64,000 nucleotides of DNA from Duganella flavida (GCF_009857445.1 NZ_WWCN01000008.1:1-64000); one strand, 5' to 3'. Counted from the stretch's first letter, positions 34,125 to 43,910 are shown. Notes: a model not told the origin generated them from the sequence alone. A program made the numbers and translations.

Positions 34125-37100
34125 ATGACGATACGATGGAAGCGATGGGCGATAGGCGCGGCGAGCGCGGTCGGGGTGTACGCGGCGGCGGGCTTTTGGT
34201 TGCTGCCGAGTGTCATCAAGAGCCAGCTTCCGAAGTATGCCGAGACCGAACTGGAGCGCAAGGCCAGCATAGCCCAGCTGCATTTCAACCCTTTCACGCT
34301 GCGGCTTGAAGCGCAGGATGTGCGCCTGACCGAGGCCGACGGTGCGCCGCTGTTTGCGGTCGGTGGTCTGGCGGTGGAGATGCAGTGGCGCTCGCTGTTC
34401 CGCCGCGCCTGGAGCTTTGCCGAGATTCGCATTACCGAGCCGTTGGTGCAGCTGACGATCGCCAAGGATGGCAAGTTCAACATAGCCGCCTTCCTCGATA
34501 CGCTGGACAAGCACAAGAAGGATGAGCCGGACTCGCCGACGCCGCGCCTGATCATCGAGCATTTTGCGCTGGATGGCGGCAAGGTGGCGATGCATGACCA
34601 GCACGCAGGCTATCAAGACACTTTCACGCCGATTACTTTTGCGCTCAATAACCTGAGTACGCTGCCGGATGCGAACGGCGATTACACGCTGAGCGCAGAT
34701 GCTGGTCTCGGCGGCAAACTGCGCTGGAAGGGCGTGGCGTCGATGAATCCGATTGGCGGCAGCGGTGTGCTGACGCTGGATAACCTGGCCTTACCTGGCA
34801 TGGCGGCGTATCTGAAGGCGTATTCGCGGATTGTGGTGGCGGAGGGTAAGTTGTCGGCGCAGCTGCCGTATAAGTTCGCCTACAAGGATGGCAAGCTGGA
34901 TGCGAGCCTGTTGGGGGCGAGCTTGGGTTTGAGTTCGTTGTCGCTGAAGCGTGATGCGGATGCGCCGTTTGTTAAGTTCAAGCAGCTGGCGGTCAGCGAT
35001 GTGGGCGTGGATTTGCTGAAGCGCTCGGTGCAGATTGGTGGCTTGCAGCTGAACGGCGGTGCGCTGGCGGTGCGGCGTGATGCGCGTGGTGAACTGGATG
35101 TGGCTGGCCTGATGCTGCCTGCGCCCGCTGCCGTTGCTGCACCGGTTCCGTTGCCGGCCAAGTCTGCGGCCAAGGAAGCCAGCTGGAAAGTGAGCTTCAA
35201 GCAGATCGGCCTGAACGAGGTCGCGCTCAGTTATGTTGATGAGTCAGTGAAGCCAGCGCTCAAGGTCACGGCGGATAACGCCAAGCTGAAGCTGGGCTTG
35301 CAGATGGATGGCGATAAGCTAAGCCTGGACGGCGCAGAGTTTGCAATGGATAACGTGGCGATGAGCAGCGGCGCGCTGGCGCCACTCAAGCTGTCGCGCA
35401 TTGGCTTTGATGAGGCGTCACTGGACCTGGCGGCGCGCAAGGCCAGCGTGGGACGCGTGTACGCGGACGGCGGCCAGCTCGATCTGTCGCGCGATGCGAA
35501 AGGGCAGTTCCTGTTCCTCGCCGCGCTGCCGGGCAGCGGCAGTGGTGGTGCGCCAGCCGCCGCGCCAACCAAGGCCGCGCCGGCAGCACCGGCTTGGACG
35601 GCCAGCGTGAAGGCCGTCGAGTTGAACAAGTTCGGTGCGCGCTTTGACGACGCCAGCACCGGCATCAAAGTCAACCTGCAAGACTTCAACCTGAAAGTGC
35701 GCGACGCGGGCACGGACTTGAAGAAGCCGCTGGCTTTTGATGGCAGCGTCGCTTTGCGCGAAGGCGGCCAACTGACGGCCAAGGGCCAATTGGTGCCGTC
35801 CACTGGCGCGGTGGATGCGCAACTGAAGCTCACCAAGCTGGCGCTGACGCCAGTCGCGCCGCTACTGGGCAAGTACGTCAAGCTCAAGCTGGCCGACGGC
35901 GTCGTCAACGCACAAGGCCGTTTGCGCACGGGCGCGGGCGGTAGCAAGGCCGATCCGGCGCTGCGTTATGACGGCTCGTTCGAAGTCGCCGAACTCTCGC
36001 TCAACGAATTGGATAACGACCGCTTCGCCCACTGGAAATCTGTGCGTGCCGAGCAATTGGCTGTGAGCCTGAAACCGAACCTGCTGGACGTGGCTGAACT
36101 GCGCATCGTCGAACCGAATGCCATCCTGATCATCGAAAACGACCGCAGTTTCAACGCCCAGCGTCTGCTGGTGGAGCAGCCGGCCGCCGCGCCCACCAAG
36201 CCCGCGCCGCAAGCTGCTGCCAACGAGCCATTCCCGGTTCGCGTGCGCCGCGTGCGCGTGCAGAACGCCAAGCTGGACTTCACTGACCTGAGCCTGCGCC
36301 CCCAGTTTGCCGCCAAAATATATGAGCTGAACGGCGTCGTCACCGGCCTCTCGTCCAAGCGTGACGCGCGCAGCCAGATCGAACTCGATGGCCGCGTTGA
36401 CGACTACGGCCTCGCGCGTGTACGCGGCCAGCTGAATCCGTTTGTGCCGGCCGAAAACACCGACCTCAATGTGGTGTTCAAAAACGTCGACATGGTCTCC
36501 GCCTCGCCGTACAGCATGAAGTTCGCGGGCTATAAAATCGCCGAAGGCAAGATTTCGCTGGACCTGCAATACAAGGTCCGCAACAACCAGCTGGAGGGCA
36601 ATAACCAGGTGGTGCTCGACAACCTCACGCTGGGCGACCGCATCGACAGTCCGGACGCGCTCAAGCTGCCGCTGGAACTGGCGCTGGCCATCCTCAAGGA
36701 CAGCAATGGCCGCATCGATCTTGGCATTCCCGTCTCCGGCAACCTGAATGATCCGGATTTCAGCTACGGCGCCGTGGTGTGGAAAGCGGTCGGCAATATC
36801 ATGTCCAAGATCGTGACCTCGCCATTCCGCGCGTTGGGCCGCCTGTTCGGCGTTAGTGGCGAAAAGCTGGAGGCGGTTGAATTCGACCCTGGCAGCGACG
36901 TGGTGCTGCCACCGGAACGGGAGAAGCTGCAGCACGTGGCCAAGATCCTGGTCAGCAAGCCCGGCCTGAAACTGGCCGTGCCCGGCGCCTACAGCGAAGC
37001 CACCGACAGCGCCGCCCTGCGCGCGCAAGCCCTGCGCCGCGTCGTGCTGGCCCGCGCCGAGATCAAGCTGGCAGCCGATGAACAACCGGGCCCGCTGGAC

Positions 37101-37511
37101 ATCGGGCAACGCAAAGTACGCGGCGCACTGCGCGACCTGTACGCCGAGCGCTTCGGCGCGCCCGAACTGGACAAACTGAAAAAAGCCGCCGAGGCCACCA
37201 ACGGTGCGGAAGAGGGCGCAGCTCCGAAGAAGCTGCCGATGCTGCAGCGCCTCGGCAAGCTGGTGCAAGGCGAACCGCAAGTGGCCGACCCTACCGAGTT
37301 CTACGACAAGCTGCAGCAACGCCTCGAACAAAACCAGCCGATCGCCAAGGACGCCTTGCAGCAACTGGGCACGCGCCGCGCTGCGGCGATCACGGCTTTG
37401 TTGACAGAAGCCGGTGCGAGCGCGGCTGCGGTGACCGCAACCGCGCCCGTCAGCACGGATAGCGATGCAGGCAAACCAGTGGCACTGAAGCTGGAATTGT
37501 CAGCGAAATAA
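34125..37511 (+). CDS. DUF748 domain-containing AsmA-like envelope protein
   Basis: 1128 residues from the ATG at 34125. One N-terminal TM helix ('WAIGAASAVGVYAAAGFWLL') leads into a long repetitive beta-rich chain ('LHFNPFTLRLEAQDVRLTEADG', 'LAVEMQWRSLFRRAWSFAEI', 'IDLGIPVSGNLNDPDFSYG'), the DUF748/AsmA-like bridge architecture. An OmpA-like tail follows ('FDPGSDVVLPPEREKLQHVAKIL'). Such proteins span the periplasm and are linked to lipid transfer or outer-membrane integrity. Start is 51 bases from the divergent aminotransferase. One base separates it from the EamA gene. Confidence 0.85.
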   Translation: MTIRWKRWAIGAASAVGVYAAAGFWLLPSVIKSQLPKYAETELERKASIAQLHFNPFTLRLEAQDVRLTEADGAPLFAVGGLAVEMQWRSLFRRAWSFAEIRITEPLVQLTIAKDGKFNIAAFLDTLDKHKKDEPDSPTPRLIIEHFALDGGKVAMHDQHAGYQDTFTPITFALNNLSTLPDANGDYTLSADAGLGGKLRWKGVASMNPIGGSGVLTLDNLALPGMAAYLKAYSRIVVAEGKLSAQLPYKFAYKDGKLDASLLGASLGLSSLSLKRDADAPFVKFKQLAVSDVGVDLLKRSVQIGGLQLNGGALAVRRDARGELDVAGLMLPAPAAVAAPVPLPAKSAAKEASWKVSFKQIGLNEVALSYVDESVKPALKVTADNAKLKLGLQMDGDKLSLDGAEFAMDNVAMSSGALAPLKLSRIGFDEASLDLAARKASVGRVYADGGQLDLSRDAKGQFLFLAALPGSGSGGAPAAAPTKAAPAAPAWTASVKAVELNKFGARFDDASTGIKVNLQDFNLKVRDAGTDLKKPLAFDGSVALREGGQLTAKGQLVPSTGAVDAQLKLTKLALTPVAPLLGKYVKLKLADGVVNAQGRLRTGAGGSKADPALRYDGSFEVAELSLNELDNDRFAHWKSVRAEQLAVSLKPNLLDVAELRIVEPNAILIIENDRSFNAQRLLVEQPAAAPTKPAPQAAANEPFPVRVRRVRVQNAKLDFTDLSLRPQFAAKIYELNGVVTGLSSKRDARSQIELDGRVDDYGLARVRGQLNPFVPAENTDLNVVFKNVDMVSASPYSMKFAGYKIAEGKISLDLQYKVRNNQLEGNNQVVLDNLTLGDRIDSPDALKLPLELALAILKDSNGRIDLGIPVSGNLNDPDFSYGAVVWKAVGNIMSKIVTSPFRALGRLFGVSGEKLEAVEFDPGSDVVLPPEREKLQHVAKILVSKPGLKLAVPGAYSEATDSAALRAQALRRVVLARAEIKLAADEQPGPLDIGQRKVRGALRDLYAERFGAPELDKLKKAAEATNGAEEGAAPKKLPMLQRLGKLVQGEPQVADPTEFYDKLQQRLEQNQPIAKDALQQLGTRRAAAITALLTEAGASAAAVTATAPVSTDSDAGKPVALKLELSAK

Positions 37512-37512
37512 A

Positions 37513-38367
37513 ATGACTGAAGAAAAAATTCAAACGCCCGGCAATCCGTGGCTGGCCGGGCTGGCGTTGTTGTGCAGCCAGTTGTCCTTGAACGTGGGCG
37601 CGGCGATAGCCAAGGACCTGTTCCCCAAGATCGGCGTGGAGGGCGTGACGGCTTACCGTGTTGGCATTTCGGCGCTGGTGATGCTGCTGATGTTCCGTCC
37701 GTGGCGCACGCCGCTGACCACCAAGCAAGCCATCAACGTCGCCATCTACGGCTCGGTGATTGGCCTGATGAACCTGTTGATTTACCGGTCCTTCAGCCGC
37801 ATCCCGATGGGCATTGCGGTGGCGATTGAAGTGGCGGGGCCGTTGACGGTGGCGGTGCTGTCCTCGCATCGTCCGCGTGACTTTGTGGCGGTCTGCCTGG
37901 CGGCGGTGGGCCTGTACTTCTTGCTGCCGATTCACGGCGAGGTTGACCAGCTCGATCCGGTGGGTGTGGCCTATGCAGCAGGCGCGGCCGTATGCTGGGC
38001 TTTGTACATCATCTACGGCAAGCGCGTGTCGGCCATGTCGGGCGGACAGTCGGTGGCGTGGGGCATGCTGGCGGCATCGATGTTCATCGTGCCGATCGGC
38101 GTCTACCATGCAGGTGCGCAGTTGCTGACACCATCCTTCCTGCTGGTCGGTGCGGCGATTGCGGTGATGTCGAGCGCGCTGCCGTACACGCTGGAGATGC
38201 TCTCGATGCGCACGCTGTCGTCGCGCACCTTCAGCATGTTCAGCAGCGCCGCGCCGGCATTGAGCGCGCTGGCCGGCATGGTGGTGCTGGGCGAACATTT
38301 GACGCTGACGCAATGGCTGGCCATCGCCGCCATTGTTGCCGCCTCGGCGCTGACCTCGTTGCGCTAG
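37513..38367 (+). CDS. EamA-family inner-membrane exporter, RhtA-like
   Basis: 284 residues, ten predicted TM helices in two EamA repeats ('LCSQLSLNVGAAIAKDLFPKIGVEG', 'IYRSFSRIPMGIAVAIEVAGPLTVAVLSS', 'ALPYTLEMLSMRTLSSRTFSMFSSAAPALSALAGMVVLGE'). The second and third segments closely resemble the threonine/homoserine exporter RhtA. Export of amino acids is likely but not proven. Cotranscribed with the DUF748 gene. Confidence 0.85.
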   Translation: MTEEKIQTPGNPWLAGLALLCSQLSLNVGAAIAKDLFPKIGVEGVTAYRVGISALVMLLMFRPWRTPLTTKQAINVAIYGSVIGLMNLLIYRSFSRIPMGIAVAIEVAGPLTVAVLSSHRPRDFVAVCLAAVGLYFLLPIHGEVDQLDPVGVAYAAGAAVCWALYIIYGKRVSAMSGGQSVAWGMLAASMFIVPIGVYHAGAQLLTPSFLLVGAAIAVMSSALPYTLEMLSMRTLSSRTFSMFSSAAPALSALAGMVVLGEHLTLTQWLAIAAIVAASALTSLR

Positions 38368-38423
38368 CTTGTTGATTTTGTAAGCAGTTCGTGGCAGCAT
38401 ACCCGCTTATCCAAGGAGATGTC

Positions 38424-38744
38424 ATGCAGATCGAACGCGCACAACAACCTATCGCCGCCGCCGCTGTCACGCTGGTGCTGCTGATTGTCAGCATCGCGTT
38501 GTTCATGCCGCCGCTGTTTGAAAAATACACCAGCCAGTCGGTACTGTTTATTATCGGCGCTGGCATCAGCATTTGCGTGTGCCTGGTGCTGCATTTTGTG
38601 TTCATCGGCATTGCCGCCAAGGAGCTGGGCCGCTCGCCGGTGCTGTGGGTGCTGCTGTCGCTGTGCACGCTGCCGATCGGCTCCATCATCGGCCTGATTT
38701 TGTTCGAGTGGTTCAGCGAACAGCAAAAACAAGCCGCCGTGTAA
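38424..38744 (+). CDS. Small integral membrane protein
   Basis: 106 residues from the ATG at 38424, preceded by AAGGAGATGTC. Three hydrophobic helices ('AAAVTLVLLIVSIALFMPPLF', 'VLFIIGAGISICVCLVLHFVFIGIAAKEL', 'VLWVLLSLCTLPIGSIIGLILF'). No family recognised. It follows the exporter by 56 bases on the same strand. Confidence 0.7.
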   Translation: MQIERAQQPIAAAAVTLVLLIVSIALFMPPLFEKYTSQSVLFIIGAGISICVCLVLHFVFIGIAAKELGRSPVLWVLLSLCTLPIGSIIGLILFEWFSEQQKQAAV

Positions 38745-38748
38745 AACG

Positions 38749-38787
38749 CTAGACAGACGTGAACGGGATCGTCTAGTATCGATCCCG
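38749..38787 (+). repeat. Overlapping palindromes upstream of the alaC-type gene
   Basis: CGGGATCG (38764-38771) and CGATCCCG (38780-38787) form a perfect 8-base inverted repeat. CTAGAC (38749-38754) and GTCTAG (38771-38776) form a second, mutually exclusive pairing. No T-run follows, so it could be an operator or a leader with alternative folds. Confidence 0.45.
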
Positions 38788-38842
38788 ATGCAATTAGCAT
38801 CGACGTCGCTCGGACGGATCCGGGCGCTTACGTGGACAATTC

Positions 38843-40042
38843 ATGACTGACTCTTCATCGCCGCGCAGCTTTGCGCGCATCGATCGCCTACCCCCATACG
38901 TTTTCAATGTCACCGCCGAGCTCAAGCTCGCGGCACGCCGTCGCGGCGAGGATATCATCGACATGTCGATGGGTAATCCCGATGGCGCCACGCCGCCGCA
39001 CATCGTGAGCAAGCTGGTCGACACGGTACAACGGCCCGACACCCACGGCTACTCGGCCTCCAAAGGCATCCCGCGTTTGCGCCGCGCCATCTCCAAGTGG
39101 TACCAGACGCGCTATGACGTGAGCTTTGATCCGGACTCGGAAGCCATCGTTACTATCGGCTCCAAGGAAGGCCTGGCGCACCTGATGTTGGCCACGCTGG
39201 ATCAGGGCGACACCGTGCTGGTGCCGAATCCAAGCTACCCCATCCACATCTGGGGCGCGGTGATTGCCGGTGCAAATATCCGTTCGGTGCGCATGACGCC
39301 CGGCGTCGATTTCTTCGACGAACTGGAACGCGCGGTGCGTGAGAGCTATCCGAAGCCGAAGATGATGATCCTCGGCTTCCCGTCGAATCCAACCGCGCAG
39401 TGCGTGGAGCTGGAATTCTTCGAACGCGTGGTGGCGCTGGCCAAGCAGCACAACATCCTGGTGGTGCACGACCTGGCCTACGCCGACATCGTGTTTGATG
39501 GCTGGAAAGCGCCGTCCATCATGCAGGTGCCGGGCGCGCGCGAGGTGGCGGTGGAATTCTTCACGCTGTCCAAGAGCTATAACATGGCGGGCTGGCGCGT
39601 CGGCTTCATGGTGGGCAACAAGGAACTGGTGGCGGCGCTGGCGCGCATCAAGAGCTATCACGATTACGGTAGCTTCACGCCGGTGCAGGTGGCGGCGATT
39701 GCGGCGCTGGAAGGCGATCAACACTGCGTGAGCGAGATTTGCGCCCAATACCAAAGCCGCCGCGACGTGTTGCACAAAGGTTTGTGCGAAGCCGGCTGGC
39801 CGGTCGACAAGCCGAAAGCCTCGATGTACATCTGGGCGCGCATTCCGGAAGCGTATCGCCATCTCGGTTCGCTGGAGTTTTCCAAGCTGCTGCTGGCTGA
39901 GGCCAAGGTTTGCGTCTCCCCCGGCATCGGTTTCGGAGAGTACGGGGATGAATATGTGCGCTTCGCCTTGATCGAGAACGAAGCGCGGATTCGCCAGGGC
40001 TTGCGTGGTATCAAAGCCATGTTGCGCAAGACTTCTGCATAA
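38843..40042 (+). CDS. alaC: Alanine transaminase AlaC-type aminotransferase
   Basis: 399 residues. '[42 protein letters not shown]' type N-terminus is characteristic of AlaC/YfdZ; '[17 protein letters not shown]', '[19 protein letters not shown]' and '[21 protein letters not shown]' (Schiff-base Lys in S-K-S) complete the PLP site. AlaC makes alanine from pyruvate with glutamate. Close to an EamA exporter, but with its own upstream region. Confidence 0.9.
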   Translation: MTDSSSPRSFARIDRLPPYVFNVTAELKLAARRRGEDIIDMSMGNPDGATPPHIVSKLVDTVQRPDTHGYSASKGIPRLRRAISKWYQTRYDVSFDPDSEAIVTIGSKEGLAHLMLATLDQGDTVLVPNPSYPIHIWGAVIAGANIRSVRMTPGVDFFDELERAVRESYPKPKMMILGFPSNPTAQCVELEFFERVVALAKQHNILVVHDLAYADIVFDGWKAPSIMQVPGAREVAVEFFTLSKSYNMAGWRVGFMVGNKELVAALARIKSYHDYGSFTPVQVAAIAALEGDQHCVSEICAQYQSRRDVLHKGLCEAGWPVDKPKASMYIWARIPEAYRHLGSLEFSKLLLAEAKVCVSPGIGFGEYGDEYVRFALIENEARIRQGLRGIKAMLRKTSA

Positions 40043-40062
40043 ATCTGCACGAAGTTTAAGCT

Positions 40063-40085
40063 GCATCAAATCATTTATTTGATGC
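40063..40085 (+). other. Hairpin after the alaC-type gene
   Basis: Perfect 9-base stem GCATCAAAT/ATTTGATGC with a 5-base loop, 21 bases after the stop. No T-run follows (GGCGGC), so it is not a standard intrinsic terminator; it may stabilise the mRNA 3' end. Confidence 0.5.
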
Positions 40086-40128
40086 GGCGGCTACCGTAGC
40101 TCTCAGGACCATCTTCGGAGCTACCGCC

Positions 40129-40662
40129 ATGTCAAACTTTCCCACAGGAGCCAGCGCACGGCGCCTGGTCTCCTCAGTCCAAAAGTTGGAACGTACCTTG
40201 GCCACTGCCGGTTTGCCGCGCTTTGTCGCGCGGTTGCCGGTGTGCTGGCTAAGCTGGCATTACTGTCGCATGCTGGACCAGAAAATCTCGCGCATGCGCA
40301 AGATCGCCGGCAAGTTTGACAGCTGGGGACCGACCATCCGCGAAATTTCGCCGAGGGCGCAGGAAAAGCTGGAAATGCTGGACCTTGATCGCAGCATGCG
40401 CACCGACATCGAATTTACCAAGACCACCATGATGGAGCTGCGCGATTACTGCGTAGATATCGGCCGTCTGTTCGAGCAGCTGGGCTACCAGTCGGCCGGG
40501 CTGCATCGCCGCCAGACCATGCTGATGGAAGTGCTGGAAGCGTCCTGCGCCTCAGCCAGCCGCATGCAGGAAGCTCTGACGCAGCATGACGAGATGGTAC
40601 TGGCGCGCCTGCGGGCCGAGGCGGATGCCACGACGGCCGCAGCGGCGAAGGCTTTAGTTTAG
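40129..40662 (+). CDS. Hypothetical helical protein
   Basis: 177 residues, alpha-helical, with no signal peptide. It is rich in Met, Arg and Glu in the second half ('DLDRSMRTDIEFTKTTMMELRDYCVDIGRLFEQLGYQSAGLHRRQTMLMEVLEASCASASRMQEAL'), suggesting a helical bundle or coiled coil. No family recognised. A weak TCGGAGC precedes the ATG. Its stop codon overlaps the stop of the convergent oxidoreductase gene by three bases. Confidence 0.7.
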   Translation: MSNFPTGASARRLVSSVQKLERTLATAGLPRFVARLPVCWLSWHYCRMLDQKISRMRKIAGKFDSWGPTIREISPRAQEKLEMLDLDRSMRTDIEFTKTTMMELRDYCVDIGRLFEQLGYQSAGLHRRQTMLMEVLEASCASASRMQEALTQHDEMVLARLRAEADATTAAAAKALV

Positions 40663-41675
40663 AAGCCTTCGAGCACAATCTTGCCCTTGGCAGTATTGCT
40701 TTCGATCAGGGCGTGCGCGCGCTTGAGGTTGGCGGCGTTGATTTTGCCGTAGCGCTCCGCCAGCGTGGTTTTCACCGCTCCGGTCTCGACCAGCTTGGCG
40801 ACATCGTTTAACAGCTGGTGCTGTTTCTGGATGTCGTCGGTCTGGAACATCGAGCGCGTGTACATAAATTCCCAGTGCAGCGAGACGCTCTTGCGTTTCA
40901 GCGTGCGCACGTCAAGCGAGGCTGGATCGTCGATCAGCGCGACCTTGCCTTGCGGCGCGACTAGCTCGCTGATGGCGTTCCAGTGGTGATCGGTCTGGTT
41001 CAGCGCGGCGACGTAAGTCACCGGCGGCAAGCCGAGGCGGGCGATTTCTTCGTTCAGCGGTTTGCTGTGGTCGATCACGTGATGCGCCCCCAGCTGCTTG
41101 ATCCACTCGCCGGTTTCCGGACGCGAGGCGGTGCCGATGATGGTCAGGCCGGTCAGCTGGCGCGCCAGCTGGACCAGGATGGAGCCCACGCCGCCTGCGG
41201 CGCCGATCACCAGCAGCGATTTGCCTTGTGCGGCGCCGGCGTCGCGGCTCACTTCCAGACGGTCGAACAGCAATTCCCATGCGGTGATGGTGGTCAGCGG
41301 CAGTGCGGCGGCTTGCGCGAAGTCGATGTTCTTCGGCTTGTGGCCGACGATGCGTTCGTCCACCAGGTGCAGTTCGCTGTTGGTGCCAGCGCGGGTCAGG
41401 TCGCCGGCGTACCAGACTTCATCGCCTACCTTGAACAGCGTAACGTCAGGGCCGACCGCTTTCACCACACCTGCAGCATCCCAGCCGATGACTTTTGCCT
41501 GGCCTTCAGCCGGGGCAACGTTACGGCGGATCTTGGTGTCGACCGGGTTGACCGAAATGGCGCGCACTTCAACCAGCAAATCGCGGCCGGTGGCTTGTGG
41601 GGCAGGCAGTTCGATATCGATCAGGGCGTCGGCGTGATCGATCGGCAGGGACTGGCGGTAGGCGATGGCTTTCAT
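40659..41675 (-). CDS. Zinc-type alcohol dehydrogenase-like / quinone oxidoreductase
   Basis: 338 residues, MDR superfamily. 'IRRNVAPAEGQAKVIGWDAAGVVKAVG' in the catalytic part and 'LLVIGAAGGVGSILVQLARQL' in the Rossmann domain match the quinone-reductase group (TIGR02817-like) that lacks the zinc ligands. Likely NADPH-dependent reduction of quinones or enones. It is divergent from a LysR gene, 102 bases apart, a usual pairing for inducible reductases. Confidence 0.88.
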   Translation of the reverse strand: MKAIAYRQSLPIDHADALIDIELPAPQATGRDLLVEVRAISVNPVDTKIRRNVAPAEGQAKVIGWDAAGVVKAVGPDVTLFKVGDEVWYAGDLTRAGTNSELHLVDERIVGHKPKNIDFAQAAALPLTTITAWELLFDRLEVSRDAGAAQGKSLLVIGAAGGVGSILVQLARQLTGLTIIGTASRPETGEWIKQLGAHHVIDHSKPLNEEIARLGLPPVTYVAALNQTDHHWNAISELVAPQGKVALIDDPASLDVRTLKRKSVSLHWEFMYTRSMFQTDDIQKQHQLLNDVAKLVETGAVKTTLAERYGKINAANLKRAHALIESNTAKGKIVLEGF

Positions 41676-41720
41676 TCTTCAAATGCTCCGAAAAGGTTGG
41701 TATGGGCGTATCATCATTTA

Positions 41721-41756
41721 TTTCGTAGTGCCGAAAAAGAGGCGTTTCGCCGAAAC
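41721..41756. promoter_or_regulatory. LysR-type operators in the divergent promoter
   Basis: Two inverted repeats with the same half-site: TTTCG-N6-CGAAA (41721-41736) and GTTTCG-C-CGAAAC (41744-41756). They lie between the oxidoreductase and the LysR gene, the expected place for LysR-type binding. The regulator assignment is inference. Confidence 0.55.
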
Positions 41757-41777
41757 ACTTTCAAAAAATTGAAGAAA

Positions 41778-42677
41778 ATGCTGAGACTGGATGATTTGAC
41801 CGTGTTTGTGAGTACCGCTGACCGCGGCAGCTTGTCGGCCGCCGCACGCGAGCTGGAAATTTCCCCTGCGCTGGCCAGTGCCGCCGTCAAGCGGCTGGAA
41901 GGCGAGTTGAAGCTGCGACTGTTCGCCCGCACTACGCGCTCGCTGCGGTTGACTGAGGAGGGCGAACACTACTTGCGCCATGCGCGCGAGGCGCTGCGGC
42001 TGCTGAAGGAAGGCCACGATACGCTCAAGCAAGGGCAGGAAACGCTGGGCGGCACGCTGAAAATCTCCATGCCATCCGACCTTGGCCGCAACATGGTGAT
42101 CGCCTGGCTGGATGAATTCCAGGCGCTGTATCCCAAGGTTAGCTTTCAGCTCAGCATCAGCGACCGTGTGTCGGACATGTACCGCCAGCCGGTTGATATC
42201 GCCATCCGCTACGGCGTGCAGGAAGATTCCAGCCTGATCGCGTTTCCGCTGGCGCCGGAAAACCGCCGCGTGCTGGTGGCGTCGCCTGAGTACATCAAAC
42301 AGCACGGCAAGCTGGCATCGCTCGACGAACTCGCTCGCCACAACTGCCTGCGCTTCATGCTGGACGACGTGATCCACGACCGCTGGAGTTTCTACCGCGA
42401 CGCCGGCGCCGAGCCGGAAATCATCCACGTCAACGGCAACCGCAGCGTCGATGATGCGGACGTGGTGCGGCGCTGGGCGGTGGCAGGCGTCGGTATCGCC
42501 TACAAATCACGTCTCGACCTGAGCGCCGACATCCGCGCCGGCCGGCTGCAAGTGCTGCTGCCCGATGTGCTGGGCGAACGGACCGCGCTCCATATGCTGT
42601 GCATGCACCGCTCGCAGGTCACGCCGACCGTGCTGGCGCTGCGCGACTTCCTGCGTACCCAGTGTGAAAAAGCTTAA
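41778..42677 (+). CDS. LysR-family transcriptional regulator
   Basis: 299 residues from the ATG at 41778; the open frame further upstream is antisense to the oxidoreductase. N-terminal winged HTH ('LDDLTVFVSTADRGSLSAAARELEISPALASAAVKRLE'), then a type 2 periplasmic-binding-like effector domain ('GTLKISMPSDLGRNMVIAWLDEFQALYPKV', 'DIAIRYGVQEDSSLIAFPL'). Of the DsdC/AaeR-like group often called CrgA-type. Probably controls the adjacent reductase. Confidence 0.93.
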   Translation: MLRLDDLTVFVSTADRGSLSAAARELEISPALASAAVKRLEGELKLRLFARTTRSLRLTEEGEHYLRHAREALRLLKEGHDTLKQGQETLGGTLKISMPSDLGRNMVIAWLDEFQALYPKVSFQLSISDRVSDMYRQPVDIAIRYGVQEDSSLIAFPLAPENRRVLVASPEYIKQHGKLASLDELARHNCLRFMLDDVIHDRWSFYRDAGAEPEIIHVNGNRSVDDADVVRRWAVAGVGIAYKSRLDLSADIRAGRLQVLLPDVLGERTALHMLCMHRSQVTPTVLALRDFLRTQCEKA

Positions 42678-42764
42678 AGCCGCCTGAAATCGGCCAATGC
42701 CGTACTTGCGCTGCAACAAAAAACGCTTACCATAGCGGCAATAAAACAATTTCGGGAGAGAGTC

Positions 42765-43838
42765 ATGACCGACACCCAGCGCGATATCCTGAGCGCCGGT
42801 TTTTCGCTGACATTGATTGCGCTGGCCGCATTCGTGATGCAGCGCTTCTTCCTGCCGCTGATCTGGGCCGGGATTTTGTGCGTGGCCACGTGGCCGCTGT
42901 ACCTGCGCATGCGGGCGCGCTTTGGCCGCCATCATATCTGGGCGGCGGCCGTGCTGACCTTGCTGCTGGCGGCGGTGTTCATCGTGCCGGTGCTGCTGGG
43001 TGTGGCGCAGGCGGCGAAGCAAGCGCCTGAGCTGGCCAATTATGTCGTCACCGCCAACACGGACGGCATCCCGGTACCGGCGTTTATCCAGCACTTGCCG
43101 GGCATCGGCGATTCAATCACTGAGTGGTGGCAAGCCACACTGAGCCAGCCGCACGGCTTGTCGCACTTGATGTCGGACCGCGAAATCAACGGCTTCCACT
43201 CGGCCAGCGACATGATCAAGGTAGCCGGCGTCGGCTTCATGCACCGGCTGGTGAATTTCGGCCTGGCTTTCCTGTGCCTGTTCTTCTTCTACAAAGACGG
43301 CGAAGTACTGAATCGCCAGATCACCGCCATCGGCAGCCACTGGTTCGGTGATGTGCGATGGGGCCACTACGCGCAGAAAATCCCGACCGCCATCCGCGCC
43401 ACCGTCAATGGACTAGTTCTGGTGGGCTTGGCTGAAGGCGTGTTGATCGGCATCGGTTACGCCATTGCCGGCTTGCCGTCCGCAGCGCTGTGGGCGGCGG
43501 CAACTGGCATTCTGGCGATCATTCCTTTTGGCGCGCCTATCGCTTTCCTTGGTGCTGCTGGTGTGCTGGTCTTTAACGGCGCCATTCCGGCCGCTATCGC
43601 AGTGGCGGTATGGGGCGGTGTCGTGCTGTTCGTCGCGGATCACTTTGTACGGCCTGGCATCATAGGCAACGCCACGCGGCTGCCATTCCTGGCCGTACTG
43701 TTCGGCATACTCGGCGGGGTGGAAACCCTGGGCCTGGTTGGACTATTTATCGGTCCGGTCGTGATGGTTCTGTTTGTGACGCTGTGGCACGAAGCGCATC
43801 CTGCGGATGTCGGTTCGCCAGTTGCCAAACCCAGGTGA
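42765..43838 (+). CDS. AI-2E family transporter (permease)
   Basis: 357 residues with eight hydrophobic segments in the AI-2E/PerM layout ('FFLPLIWAGILCVATWPLYLRM', 'GFMHRLVNFGLAFLCLFFFYKDGE', 'VNGLVLVGLAEGVLIGIGYAIAGLP', 'FLAVLFGILGGVETLGLVGLFIGPVVMVLFVTLW'). Substrate uncertain; the family includes the E. coli autoinducer-2 exporter TqsA and Na+/H+ antiporters. CGGGAGAGAG precedes the ATG. A second family member lies at 59296-60420. Confidence 0.9.
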   Translation: MTDTQRDILSAGFSLTLIALAAFVMQRFFLPLIWAGILCVATWPLYLRMRARFGRHHIWAAAVLTLLLAAVFIVPVLLGVAQAAKQAPELANYVVTANTDGIPVPAFIQHLPGIGDSITEWWQATLSQPHGLSHLMSDREINGFHSASDMIKVAGVGFMHRLVNFGLAFLCLFFFYKDGEVLNRQITAIGSHWFGDVRWGHYAQKIPTAIRATVNGLVLVGLAEGVLIGIGYAIAGLPSAALWAAATGILAIIPFGAPIAFLGAAGVLVFNGAIPAAIAVAVWGGVVLFVADHFVRPGIIGNATRLPFLAVLFGILGGVETLGLVGLFIGPVVMVLFVTLWHEAHPADVGSPVAKPR

Positions 43839-43910
43839 GGAGCGCTAACGAAGCAGCGGCGCTGGCCGGCCTGTCATGCGACTGGGATGGGCAACTGGCA
43901 CCGGCAACCA

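Noticed and set aside
37450..38400. 316-codon minus-strand frame opposite the EamA exporter
   Set aside because: Composition (Arg, His, Gln) marks a shadow frame; the plus-strand product has ten clean TM helices.
40983..41777. Upstream extension of the LysR frame
   Set aside because: Lies entirely antisense to the oxidoreductase and its promoter; the LysR HTH starts normally at 41778.
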